Positions 17,240-25,695 of a stretch of 39,601 nt of DNA are shown in pieces. Numbering within the stretch: position 1 is the stretch's first letter; each line of letters opens with the position of its first letter. The stretch lies in contig CAZMBO010000008.1 of the NCBI GenBank assembly GCA_964564655.1, forward strand, positions 1-39,601. The letters are read 5' to 3'. The notes beneath the pieces were generated by a model. It was given only the letters and a program-made list of their open reading frames with translations. It was not told the origin of the DNA and ran no database searches. Origin of the DNA: UBA8687 sp964564655 (lineage in GTDB: Bacteria; Nitrospinota; Nitrospinia; Nitrospinales; VA-1). The position numbers and the translations under genes were made by a program.

Positions 17240-18890
17240 GGGTCACTATTCTCGGGTTAATCGGGGTTATCAATCTACGGGCGGTGTCCTGAAAAACATT
17301 ATCGCATTTCCAGTTTTCATCATCCGTATCCAGGTGGTCGAGGTTGAAATGCAAACCTCGACTTTCTTTCCGTGTCAACGCACCTTGAATAATCAACTGC
17401 GCGGTAATAGCAATGTTTCTAAGCTCCAAGGTATCCTTGGTAATTTTAAAGTTCCAGTAATATTCTTGAATTTCTTCTAAAAGAAGTTGAATACGACGCT
17501 CCGCTCGTTTTAGACGTTTGTCAGAACGAACAATGCCAACATAGTTCCACATCAAACGGCGTATCTCGTCCCAATTATGCGAAACCACAACGGATTCGTC
17601 ACTATCAACCGCGCTTCCTGGATCCCAAGCAGGAATTAACTCCAACTGATTTGGTAAGTTTTTTGATTCTTTAAATAGGTTAACCGCTTTGTCGACCGCA
17701 CGATGCGAAAGAACTAAACCTTCTAGCAGAGAATTGGAGGCCAACCGATTGGCACCATGCAAACCAGAGAAACAAACTTCTCCACTAGCGAACAAGCGTT
17801 TAATGTTTGTTTGTCCATTTGTATCTACCACTAAGCCACCGCACATGTAGTGAGCTGCTGGCACAACAGGAACCAGTTCTCTAGACATATCAAAACCAAA
17901 TTTAAGACAGGTCTGATAGATATTTGGAAATCTTTCACGAATACGGTAACCCTCCAGGTGCGTGACATCAAGATAAACACAATCGTCACCGCTCTTTTTC
18001 ATTTCATGGTCAATCGCACGGGCAACCACATCGCGTGGCGCGAGACAACCCAATTCATGATATTTCTCCATGAACGTGTCACCATTTTCTAAACGCAAAA
18101 TTCCGCCTTCACCGCGCACTGTTTCAGAAATCAAAAACGATTTTGCTGTGGGATGAAAAAGACAAGTGGGATGGAACTGAAAAAACTCCATATTGGCAAT
18201 TTTTGCACCTGCTCGATAGGCAACAGAAATACCATCTCCCGTAGCGGTGTCTGGATTCGATGTATAAAGATAAACTTTGCCTGCACCTCCTGAGGCGAGC
18301 AAAATCACATCTCCCACCATCGTCTCTACCTGGTTCGTTCTATGGTTCAACACATAGAGTCCAAGCGCTTCATCTTCCAAACTACCCGGTTGTATTTTTT
18401 CATCTAGTCTGGCCCTGGTGATCAGGTCGATGGCCATATGGTATTCGAATATTTCTATATTTTTTTCAGCGTGGATTGCTTCTATGAGAGTTTTTTCAAT
18501 TTCCCAGCCTGTGAGGTCATGCGCATGAAGGATACGGCGTTTGGAATGCCCCCCCTCTTTTCCTAAATCGAATTCCGTTCCACGCAAATCAAATTGCGCT
18601 CCCAGATCGATCAACTCACGAATTCTTGCAGGACCTTCACGACAGGCGATATGCACAAAATCTTCATGGCAAAGTCCGCGTCCCGTTTCCATCGTGTCCT
18701 GAACATGCAATTCGAAAGAATCATCTTGCGCCATTACCGAAGCGATACCGCCTTGGGCGTATTTGGTGGCAGATTCTTCCAAGGCTTCTTTGGTAATAAT
18801 CCCCACAGAGCCGAATCTGCAAACCTTGAGAGCGAATGTCAATCCGGCAACACCTGAGCCAATTACAATGAAGTCCTTTTCAATAGCCAT
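17232..18890 (-). CDS. nadB: L-aspartate oxidase
   Basis: NadB oxidises L-aspartate to iminoaspartate with FAD, the first step of de novo NAD synthesis. The 552 residues match the family. The FAD-binding Rossmann motif VIGSGVAGL (Gly at 11, 13 and 16) opens the protein. It is followed by TKYAQGGIASVMAQDDSFE and then GGHSKRRILHAHDLTG, both diagnostic of NadB over succinate dehydrogenase. HPTCLF and GEVCFSGLHGANRLASNSLLE complete the FAD and substrate site. The C-terminal helical domain is present. No nadA or nadC is near, but nadD lies about 2 kb away on the other strand. Confidence 0.96.
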   Translation of the reverse strand: MAIEKDFIVIGSGVAGLTFALKVCRFGSVGIITKEALEESATKYAQGGIASVMAQDDSFELHVQDTMETGRGLCHEDFVHIACREGPARIRELIDLGAQFDLRGTEFDLGKEGGHSKRRILHAHDLTGWEIEKTLIEAIHAEKNIEIFEYHMAIDLITRARLDEKIQPGSLEDEALGLYVLNHRTNQVETMVGDVILLASGGAGKVYLYTSNPDTATGDGISVAYRAGAKIANMEFFQFHPTCLFHPTAKSFLISETVRGEGGILRLENGDTFMEKYHELGCLAPRDVVARAIDHEMKKSGDDCVYLDVTHLEGYRIRERFPNIYQTCLKFGFDMSRELVPVVPAAHYMCGGLVVDTNGQTNIKRLFASGEVCFSGLHGANRLASNSLLEGLVLSHRAVDKAVNLFKESKNLPNQLELIPAWDPGSAVDSDESVVVSHNWDEIRRLMWNYVGIVRSDKRLKRAERRIQLLLEEIQEYYWNFKITKDTLELRNIAITAQLIIQGALTRKESRGLHFNLDHLDTDDENWKCDNVFQDTARRLITPINPRIVTHE

Positions 18891-18944
18891 AGCCCAATTA
18901 TATAGAATTATCCCTTAATTTTCAACCCTCTAGCTAGTCGACGT

Positions 18945-19868
18945 TTATTTTAATTGCAGGTCAGAGCCAAGTTCGATGAGGCCTTTTTTGTAGCATTCAC
19001 CGAAATCTAGGTATAGGTCGGGGTAGGTGCAGTAGGCAAGAATTTCCAGAGAATCGAGGATACGTGGGCCAGGTCGGTTGAAATAAGAATTGCCATCGAC
19101 CAGATAGGTCCTCGGTGGTTTTTCCCAATCTGGAAGTTGCTTTTTCAGTAGCTCGAGTTCTTTTAAAGTCTGTTCCAATTTGTATCCACAGGGTTTGATC
19201 ACCACCACATCGGGTTCAATTTTTTCAAGGTCTTCCCGATTGACCACTGGTGCAGGTTGTCCGCTTTCAGCGATGCACACCTGACCGCCAACAATAGCTA
19301 TCATTTCAGGCAACCACATGCCACCAATATAAATAGGATCGATCCACTCTATGGTCAAAACTTTTGGCGAAGTTCCATCCCTTCGCCGTGTTTGTAATGC
19401 TTTAATTCTTGATTCCATTTCTTCATGAAACTCTCGGCCCTTTTCGTTAACCGATAATTGGTCCGCTACGTTTTGCACGTCGTCCCAAATATCGCGAAGT
19501 ACTTTTGGCTTTAGTGAAATTATTCGAGCATTTTTGTCAAGAACTTCCTGACAAGCCTGCTCGACCTGTTCAAAAGATACAGCGCAGACATCGCATAAAT
19601 CCTGAGTAATTATGAAATCAGGTTTGAGAGATGTTAAAAGTTCTAAATCAAGATCGTAAACGGAAACGGCTCTTTTCATTACTTCCATTACGGACTTATG
19701 GATATTGGAACTCGACAGTTCGGTGTTGATGCTGCTGGAGGTAAGCTTGGGAAGCAGAGCGACTGATTCAGGAAAATCACATTCATGTGAAACACCAACT
19801 AGGTTTTTTTCTAATCCTAATCGCGAAATAATTTCTGTCGCCGAAGGTAACAGGGAAACTACTTTCAT
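18945..19868 (-). CDS. BtuF-like cobalamin-binding protein without signal peptide
   Basis: The 307-residue protein belongs to the periplasmic-binding-protein type III family near BtuF. It begins MKVVSLLPSATEIISRLGL and continues LVGVSHECDFP, signatures of vitamin B12-binding members. Later ones are LKPDFIITQDLCDVCAVS and VKVLTIEWIDPIYIGGMWLPEM-like segments. It lacks any signal peptide or lipobox, so it should stay in the cytoplasm rather than feed a BtuCD transporter. Many genomes have this soluble version; its role is unclear. No BtuC or BtuD gene is nearby, and no B12 riboswitch was seen in its short leader. Confidence 0.78.
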   Translation of the reverse strand: MKVVSLLPSATEIISRLGLEKNLVGVSHECDFPESVALLPKLTSSSINTELSSSNIHKSVMEVMKRAVSVYDLDLELLTSLKPDFIITQDLCDVCAVSFEQVEQACQEVLDKNARIISLKPKVLRDIWDDVQNVADQLSVNEKGREFHEEMESRIKALQTRRRDGTSPKVLTIEWIDPIYIGGMWLPEMIAIVGGQVCIAESGQPAPVVNREDLEKIEPDVVVIKPCGYKLEQTLKELELLKKQLPDWEKPPRTYLVDGNSYFNRPGPRILDSLEILAYCTYPDLYLDFGECYKKGLIELGSDLQLK

Positions 19869-20007
19869 TGTTTTTCCCTTGCTGATTTAAGAAGCATAAA
19901 TACGTATGAGGGCGTAGGGTAAAAAAATAATACCAATCTGGAGTAAAAATCAAAAAAACAGGTCAACTGTTAATACCATCAACAGAGGAACACCTAGGTT
20001 TTATAAA

Positions 20008-20048
20008 AAAAGCTCCCTGTTCCACTTAAAATGAAACAGGGAGCTTTT
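20008..20048 (-). terminator. Intrinsic terminator of the pilin gene
   Basis: A perfect 14-bp stem (20035-20048 with 20008-20021) encloses a 13-nt loop. On the minus strand the second arm runs into a T tract followed by ATAAAA. It lies about 10 bp beyond the pilin stop, a textbook Rho-independent terminator. Confidence 0.92.
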
Positions 20049-20057
20049 AAACTTTAA

Positions 20058-20450
20058 CTACTGCTCCGTAATTGTTCCTGAAGAATTAATTGCATAGGTT
20101 ACTCCTGGAACATTGGAATTTACCGCCGTGGCGGAAAAAGCAGATTTTATATTGCTATCGTCAGCAATAGTAATTGTTATACCATGTAAATTTTCGAAGC
20201 CATAAGTGGTATTGGTAACATCTTTCTCGGTACAAGGTGAATCCGATCCGTTATCCGCCCAATAATGTTTGCAGGACTGGTGCAAATTCTTCAGGTTTGC
20301 CTTTGTATCAGAGTTATAACCACGTAGCTTATAAGCACTGAACTGTGGAATCGCGATGGCAGCCAAAATACCGATAATGGCAATAACAATCAACAATTCG
20401 ATCAGGGTAAAACCTTTTTCCCCTTCTACGTTCCTACATCTGGATAACAT
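20058..20450 (-). CDS. Type IV pilin-like protein (PilA/PilE type)
   Basis: A 130-residue prepilin. A short basic leader ends in EKG, and after the peptidase cleavage site comes FTLIELLIVIAIIGILAAIA, the conserved hydrophobic helix with Glu5. The globular part contains two cysteines (QSCKHYWADN and SPCTEKD) that could form a disulfide, and it is rich in Thr, Ser and Asn. I chose the second of two near Met codons (20450) because GGGAG lies 6 nt before it, while it abuts the first ATG (20456). A sigma54-like site upstream and a strong terminator downstream suggest an abundant single-gene transcript. No pilus assembly genes are in view. Confidence 0.9.
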   Translation of the reverse strand: MLSRCRNVEGEKGFTLIELLIVIAIIGILAAIAIPQFSAYKLRGYNSDTKANLKNLHQSCKHYWADNGSDSPCTEKDVTNTTYGFENLHGITITIADDSNIKSAFSATAVNSNVPGVTYAINSSGTITEQ

Positions 20451-20518
20451 TTGCATCTCCCATTAATAGTTAACAAAAGCCTGTTGGATAAATCGATTTT
20501 TGACCCAATCCCAATAGA

Positions 20519-20532
20519 GCAATTCCTGTTCC
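20519..20532 (-). promoter_or_regulatory. Candidate sigma54 (-24/-12) promoter of the pilin gene
   Basis: The minus strand reads AAGGAACAGGAATTGCTC. GG at 20532-20531 and GC at 20520-20519 are separated by exactly 10 nt, and the TTGCT of the -12 element is intact. The -24 element is AGGAAC instead of TGGCAC. A start near 20507 would give a leader of about 57 nt. RpoN control of major pilin genes is well known in other bacteria. Confidence 0.5.
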
Positions 20533-20755
20533 TTTTTCCCTTTTCTCAAAAACATATCTTAACTCATAATAAAAATAATATGTTATAGAATTACCTCATT
20601 TATAAAGTGTGCTTCAGGAGCACCCCTCTTGAAAAGCGAAAAATCGGTCAACCTAGATTAACAATTTTTTAAAAATTTAGGTTTTTCTAAATTCCAAAGA
20701 GAAGATAAACTATTTTCACTTGCTTACATTATGATGTTGTGGAACGATTCATGTC

Positions 20756-21460
20756 ATGACAAATACTCTTAAAAAAATAGGCATTATTGGTGGCACCTTT
20801 GATCCGGTGCACAATGGACATTTACACCTTGCTGAACAGGCACAAAAGTTTTTTGATTTGGATAGAGTTATATTTATACCTGCATTCCGTTCACCTCATA
20901 AATTAGCTATTAAACCTGAGTCCTGCAAACATCGGTTATCAATGCTCTCTCTAGCACTAAAAAATCGTTCGGGCTTTTCTATAGATAAAATTGAAATAAA
21001 AAAGAATGTGGTTTCCTACACCATTGAAACCCTGAAAGATTTGAATTCTAAACATCCAGATTGGAGTGTATTTCTTATATTAGGAGCAGACGTGTTCCAA
21101 ACCATCGATACTTGGAAAAAATCTACACAACTTTTGGATTTTTGTAATATTCTGGTGGCTACACGACCTGGGGTTGATTTTGCAATCTCAGGATCTATCA
21201 AAAATAAACTTTCGCTAAGCGAACCAGAAACAAAGAATCATCCTTCAAAATTTAGAAGAGAATTAATGGTTCTTGAAAATTTCAAAAAAGGAGCACAGGT
21301 AATTTTTTTTCCAATATCTCCCATTGATATTTCGTCAAAAAATATTCGCCAACGCATTATCCAGAAAGAAGAAATTAAAAATTTGTTGCCCCTCTCCGTT
21401 GATCATTATATTATGAAACATCGATTATATCGAAATGATTCCCCTCCAAAAGTGGCTTGA
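20756..21460 (+). CDS. nadD: Nicotinate-nucleotide adenylyltransferase
   Basis: NadD adenylates nicotinate mononucleotide to deamido-NAD. The 234-residue protein opens with IGIIGGTFDPVHNGHLHLA, whose HxGH (His19-His22) is the nucleotidyltransferase signature. LILGADVFQTIDTWKK is the family's GxDxxxxxxxW region. The C-terminal DISSKNIRQRI corresponds to the SSTxIR motif that contacts phosphate. The stop is directly followed by the rsfS ATG, and the nadD-rsfS pairing is widely conserved. The 299-bp region upstream is shared with the divergent pilin gene and holds no other gene I can see. Confidence 0.95.
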   Translation: MTNTLKKIGIIGGTFDPVHNGHLHLAEQAQKFFDLDRVIFIPAFRSPHKLAIKPESCKHRLSMLSLALKNRSGFSIDKIEIKKNVVSYTIETLKDLNSKHPDWSVFLILGADVFQTIDTWKKSTQLLDFCNILVATRPGVDFAISGSIKNKLSLSEPETKNHPSKFRRELMVLENFKKGAQVIFFPISPIDISSKNIRQRIIQKEEIKNLLPLSVDHYIMKHRLYRNDSPPKVA

Positions 21461-21814
21461 ATGAGAGAAAACTTTAATGCTATGCAGCAATTGGTAGTGG
21501 AGGCTGCATCTGAAAAAAAGGCTTTTAATAGCCTCGTTTTGGATCTTCGAAATAGGTCGGACCTTACAGATTCTTTTATAATCTGTAGTGCAAATTCAAA
21601 AGTTCACGTTCAATCTATCGTTGATGCGATCCTAGAAAAATGCCATCTAGCTAAAATTAAACCGTTGGGAGTAGAAGGTTATTCTGGCGGATATTGGGTT
21701 GTGGTGGATCTTGGAGATTTAATTGCTCATGTTTTTCACAAAGAAGCTCGTCTTCATTACGACCTCGAACGTTTATGGGGGGATGTTCCCGTTATCAAGA
21801 CAGCAGGGGAATAA
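21461..21814 (+). CDS. rsfS: Ribosomal silencing factor RsfS
   Basis: RsfS binds L14 on the large subunit and blocks subunit joining when nutrients are scarce. The 117-residue length is typical. Recognisable segments are LVLDLRNRSDLTDSFIICSANSKVHVQSIVDAI (abbreviated here by its core DLTDSFIICSA), then GYWVVVDLGDLIAHVFHKEAR, which is the family's most conserved stretch, and YDLERLWGD at the end. The ATG follows the nadD stop with no spacer, so translation is probably coupled. Confidence 0.93.
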   Translation: MRENFNAMQQLVVEAASEKKAFNSLVLDLRNRSDLTDSFIICSANSKVHVQSIVDAILEKCHLAKIKPLGVEGYSGGYWVVVDLGDLIAHVFHKEARLHYDLERLWGDVPVIKTAGE

Positions 21815-21844
21815 TTATTTCTTTCACATCTTGACCTTTTAAAA

Positions 21845-22234
21845 ATGAAAAAAAATAAATTAAAACACTTCCAATCCCTTTTGGAAAATATTCGTACAAA
21901 AATTATTGGAGATGTTGAAAAAGCCCATCACAACAAAAAAAGTAACGAAGTTGAACAAATGGCTGATATCAGTGATGATGCGGCACGCTCATACGGCAGA
22001 AAATTACAAGGGGACCTGGAAGAGCACGAATGGGTTAAATTAAAACAAGTGGAAGCGGCATTAAAAAAAGTGGAGGATGGAGAATATGGAGTCTGCGGAC
22101 AATGCAAACAAGAAATTCTTGAAACCAGACTTGAAATCATGCCCTATACAGAGTTCTGCATACACTGCCTTAGCGAAATTGAAAAACACTCTTCCCTTGA
22201 TAACAAAAAAACCCAATTTACCAGGGAGACTTAA
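21845..22234 (+). CDS. DksA/TraR family zinc-finger protein
   Basis: A 129-residue DksA/TraR-type protein. A coiled coil (about 5-75) has the acidic tip DISDDAA around residues 41-47. It leads to a four-cysteine zinc finger, Cys84, Cys87, Cys105 and Cys108, in YGVCGQC and FCIHC. Such proteins enter the RNA polymerase secondary channel and modulate initiation, often with ppGpp; paralogues can have other roles, so I do not assign dksA itself. The gene lies 30 bp after rsfS and 2 bp before the lapAB-like gene, hence the same operon. Its ribosome-binding site is weak. Confidence 0.88.
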   Translation: MKKNKLKHFQSLLENIRTKIIGDVEKAHHNKKSNEVEQMADISDDAARSYGRKLQGDLEEHEWVKLKQVEAALKKVEDGEYGVCGQCKQEILETRLEIMPYTEFCIHCLSEIEKHSSLDNKKTQFTRET

Positions 22235-22236
22235 CC

Positions 22237-23384
22237 TTGTCATTGAAACATATTGTTTTTTCTCTGCTCTTTGTTTTATTCTCCATATACATAGCTTTTT
22301 TAAATCCACATGAGTCCACTTTTCACTTAACACAAAGCCTAACCTTCAAGCTTCCAACTGTTGTCCTCTTGCTCACTGCTGTTTTTACAGGCGTTTTGAT
22401 TAGCATTGCAATATTTTGGGCTTTTAATTTAAAAAATATATTCTCACGTTGGAAATTAAACCTTCAAAAGAGCAGAGGCGAAAGTAAACTCAGACGAATT
22501 GAAAGTTTGTTTAATAAATCAGAAAATTTTTTTCTTGGCGGAAGACTAGAAAAAGCTTTATCTCTCATAGATAAAGTCCTTGATGCTTCACCCAACCATA
22601 TTCAAGCTTTGAGCCTTAAAGGAAAAATTCTATGCTCTCAAGGAGAAAAAGTCCTTGCTGCCAATATACAAAAAAAAGTTTTGAAATTAGGTCCTGAGAA
22701 TATTTCTGTATTGTTTGACCTGGCAACAACTTATGAACAAGCTGGCCAAATTGAAGATGAAATAATTTTGCTGAAAAAAATCCATCGAGACAACCCGAAA
22801 GCCGTTCGGCCTTTGATCCGTCTTCGTGATGCTTTTTTAAAACAACAGGATTGGAAGAATGTTTTAATTGCGCAGGATAAAATTCTTCCTCTAATAAGGG
22901 GCAACAAAAAAGAATGGGACGAAGAGGTTAAAAATAAAAGTCGTTTTCTGTTTGCCCGGGGCAAACAAAATTGGGAACAAGACAAACGCGATCCTGCGAT
23001 ATCCGATGTCAAACAAGCACTAAAGGCTTGGAACAAAAATTCTGATGCCTATTTATTTTTAGGCGATATCTATCTGGAAACAGGGAAACCTAAAATTGCC
23101 CTTAAGAAATGGTTTGCTGGTTTTGAAGAAACCCGCAACATCGCCTGTTTAATTCGAGCACAAAAAGTTTACCTAGAAATGGAAGACCCTCAAGCTCTTA
23201 TCGAAATCTATAAAAAAGCAATTGATTCCAACCAACCAAAGGCAAGGTACAAATATGTCCTACTCCTTGTTGTTCTTTACCTGGAACACAAACAAGTTGA
23301 AAAGGCAAAGAATATTCTAGAAGAAAATCAGACTGAGAATGAACTTTTAGGTTCTTTATTACTTGACTACGCAAACAAACCTTC
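22237..23384 (+). CDS. LapA-LapB-like membrane TPR protein, 3' end lost in gap
   Basis: The visible 382 residues start with two membrane helices (about 4-21 and 35-62) separated by a short loop with FLNPHE. This is the layout of LapA/DUF1049 proteins. A basic, coiled linker follows, then TPR repeats from about residue 85 (ALSLIDKVLDASPNHIQALS and onward), as in LapB/YciM. LapB adjusts LPS synthesis by presenting LpxC to FtsH. LapB normally ends in a rubredoxin-like CxxC pair, which would fall in the gap at 23385. The start is TTG at 22237 with GGGAG 10 nt upstream. No stop is seen, so the end is unknown. Confidence 0.72.
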
Positions 23385-23484
23385 NNNNNNNNNNNNNNNN
23401 NNNNNNNNNNNNNNNNNNNNNNNNNNNNNNNNNNNNNNNNNNNNNNNNNNNNNNNNNNNNNNNNNNNNNNNNNNNNNNNNNNNN
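23385..23484. other. Assembly gap (100 N)
   Basis: One hundred undetermined bases between the 3' parts of two convergent genes. The flanks share no repeat. The placeholder probably under-represents the missing DNA, since both genes still lack their C-termini. Confidence 0.99.
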
Positions 23485-24779
23485 GGAAGATTTTTACGCC
23501 GGTCCCGTTTTGCCTTAGTTTTTTCTTTCTGAAATTTTCTCCATTGAGCTCTGTCTTCTTTGGAAGGAACTATATCCTCCTCATCTTCCCAAGAATCTAT
23601 GTTGATCGATTTTAGAACTTTTCGTGGCTCCTTGGGCAGATAGCGTTTTGCTTCTTCTGCTTCCTTATTTGTTAAAGCTATTTCCATATCAACGAGAACC
23701 TTCGTATCCTTTTTCATACGCCTATGAAACAATGCATCGCCTCTTAACCGAATTTCACGGCCATTGACTAAACCCGTTTTTAAATTTTCAGGAATAGCTT
23801 GTGCCCCCCGAAGTGCACCGGTCCATGCCCCAACTAACGCACCTAATTTTTCTGTTTCTCTTCCTTGTCTAAGAATAGATGCAAGAGAGAAATCGTTTTC
23901 ACGGTTTAATATCCAATACAATGCCAAAAGAATTAAATTAAGAACAAACCCTTGGGAGGCATACCTTATTTCTCGGTTGCTATAACCATTGGCATTTTCA
24001 ACGATCCATTGCAAAACTTCTTTTTCCGGTTTTTCAATTTGAGCAATCAAACCTTCTAAAGTATGGCTAAAAGCATTTTTAGATTTAATTATCTCTTCAT
24101 TTTCGAATACATTAAAAGAACTTTGATATTCCATCTCAGCCTGCGCACAAACTTCAACAGCCTCTTGCAAGATTTCTTTTCTTTTTTGTACTAACTCACC
24201 TTCTTCCATGCTTAAAAAACGGGTAACGAGAAATCCGTTAAGTACTGAACCAACAATCTCAAGCGGATGACTGCTAAAAACCATAGCCAACTGGAAACAT
24301 TGACTAGCAAGTGTTTTCGACCAATTTTTATAAAATAAAGCAAGCGGAACAGAAAAAGAAGTAAACAACCCTGTCGCAGAACTTAAGGGGGTCCGTTCTG
24401 TAAGAAGTCTATCATCCAGCAAGTCCACAGCTTTCCAAAGATAATTTTCAGAACTTCTAAATGCTCCAAAATAATTTTCGGGGCCACCATTTGACAGGCT
24501 CTTAAAATTGTGTACCGTTTCTTCGATAAACTTTTTTTTATTTTTCAGAATACCATCGCAAACAGCAAGAGCACATTGTGTGGGCGCACCATATAAACCT
24601 TGCATTCGATAGTTCTTAGTGCCTTTTCCTATTATGTTTCGCGCATCTTTATAATCTTCAATAGTTCCGAATATCTGCCTGATAGTCTCCGGCTTCATTC
24701 CCTTCACGGCACGGCCCATAGCATCTCCCACAGCCATTCCAAGAAAGCAACCCATGACTTCTTCTGGATTAGAATCCAT
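23485..24779 (-). CDS. ADP-ribosylglycohydrolase-like protein, C-terminus lost in gap
   Basis: At least 431 residues. The N-terminus VMGCFLGMAVGDAMGRAVKG (residues 8-27) is the hallmark of the ADP-ribosylglycohydrolase/DraG fold. All-helical segments with LFTSFSVPLALFYKNW and GALVGAWTGALRGAQAIPENL correspond to the family's later helices. The metal-binding motifs are altered: where TDDT is expected the sequence reads GAPT (64-67), and the C-terminal DxDT-like site reads RETEK. It may therefore be inactive or bind something else. A basic tail (KAKRDRRKN) runs into the gap. It lies 20 bp after the metallo-hydrolase gene and is probably co-transcribed with it. Confidence 0.72.
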
Positions 24780-24799
24780 TTAGATAAAAATAACGACGT

Positions 24800-25573
24800 T
24801 TAAATAGAGAGTAGTTCGGTCGGGTGGTTCTGTTGTGCCAAAATCATTTCAGGTGATGATTCACCGAGGGCCTGCCGAGCGGTGATTTTTGCCAATTCAG
24901 GGTGGTTATTAGTTTCACTCATATGCATCAGCGCAACCAGTTTTAAATTGGGATGGGTTACCGATGCTAATAACTCGCCGCAGTCTTCATTAGAAAGATG
25001 GCCGACACCACTCTTTATTCGCTTCTTTGTAACCCACGGGTAAGGACCAGCTTCCAACATGGATATATCATGATTGGCTTCGACCAATAATGCATCGAGG
25101 TTCTGCAAATTTTTTTTGACCTCAGGGGTAACTCGGCCAAGATCTGTAGCAATACCCAGGCTTTTTTCTTGATAACGGATGACGAAAGCAACAGACTCTT
25201 CTGCATCATGGGGAGTAGAATAAGGTTCCACCGAGAGTTCCCCGAAGTGTACGGGTTCATTCTCACGAATCGTATTACAACTACTCACTTTTCCAATAAT
25301 ATGATTCGCACGTCGCCATGTCCCTTCTGTCGTAAAAAATGGAACCTCGTGTCTTCTTAAGAGAGGGCCAATGCCACGAATATGATCCGAGTGTTCATGT
25401 GTAACGAACACAGCATCCATTCCTGAAAGACTGCGGTCAATACGAGCCATGCGAGCAGAAAGTTTTTTTTCGCTCAAACCTGCATCAATCAAGATACGCT
25501 TTCCACCTGCCTCAACGTAAATCGAATTACCACCACTACCACTGGATAAAATAGAAAACTTTAAAACGGGAAT
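24800..25573 (-). CDS. Metallo-beta-lactamase-fold hydrolase (YycJ/WalJ-like)
   Basis: A cytoplasmic MBL-fold protein. The motif THEHSDHIRG is the HxHxDH metal site, with later ligands in STPHDAEES, ATDLGRV, EANHD and LMHMSETN. This arrangement matches YycJ/WalJ, putative nucleases or phosphodiesterases. The conserved N-terminal strand ILSSGSGGNSIYVEAGGKR is encoded upstream of the first standard start codon (TTG 25492). No ATG, GTG or TTG exists between it and an in-frame TAA upstream. I therefore place the start provisionally at ATT 25573 (257 residues). AAAGAGG ends 8 nt before a GTT codon at 25567, where a start codon would be ideal; a sequence error there is possible. Confidence 0.82.
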   Translation of the reverse strand: MPVLKFSILSSGSGGNSIYVEAGGKRILIDAGLSEKKLSARMARIDRSLSGMDAVFVTHEHSDHIRGIGPLLRRHEVPFFTTEGTWRRANHIIGKVSSCNTIRENEPVHFGELSVEPYSTPHDAEESVAFVIRYQEKSLGIATDLGRVTPEVKKNLQNLDALLVEANHDISMLEAGPYPWVTKKRIKSGVGHLSNEDCGELLASVTHPNLKLVALMHMSETNNHPELAKITARQALGESSPEMILAQQNHPTELLSI

Positions 25574-25695
25574 AACCTCTTTAGGAAAGTATATTTATGA
25601 AACGCCAAAACTGAGGATAATGCCACTACGTAAATTGTATCATAGACAAGAAAAAAAATGCTTACATAAAACATGCTGACTTTTTCTCGTCCCAT
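25561..25695 (-). CDS. Possible 44-residue single-span membrane peptide
   Basis: An ATG frame of 44 codons begins immediately after the aroB stop codon (TAAATG) and ends within the first codons of the metallo-hydrolase. The peptide has a hydrophobic core, MFYVSIFFLVYDTIYVVALS, and a basic C-terminus KYTFLKRLFPF, which suits a small inner-membrane protein. The exact stop-start junction suggests translational reinitiation after aroB. I know no family for it. A chance frame in AT-rich spacer DNA remains possible. Confidence 0.35.
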   Translation of the reverse strand: MGREKVSMFYVSIFFLVYDTIYVVALSSVLAFHKYTFLKRLFPF

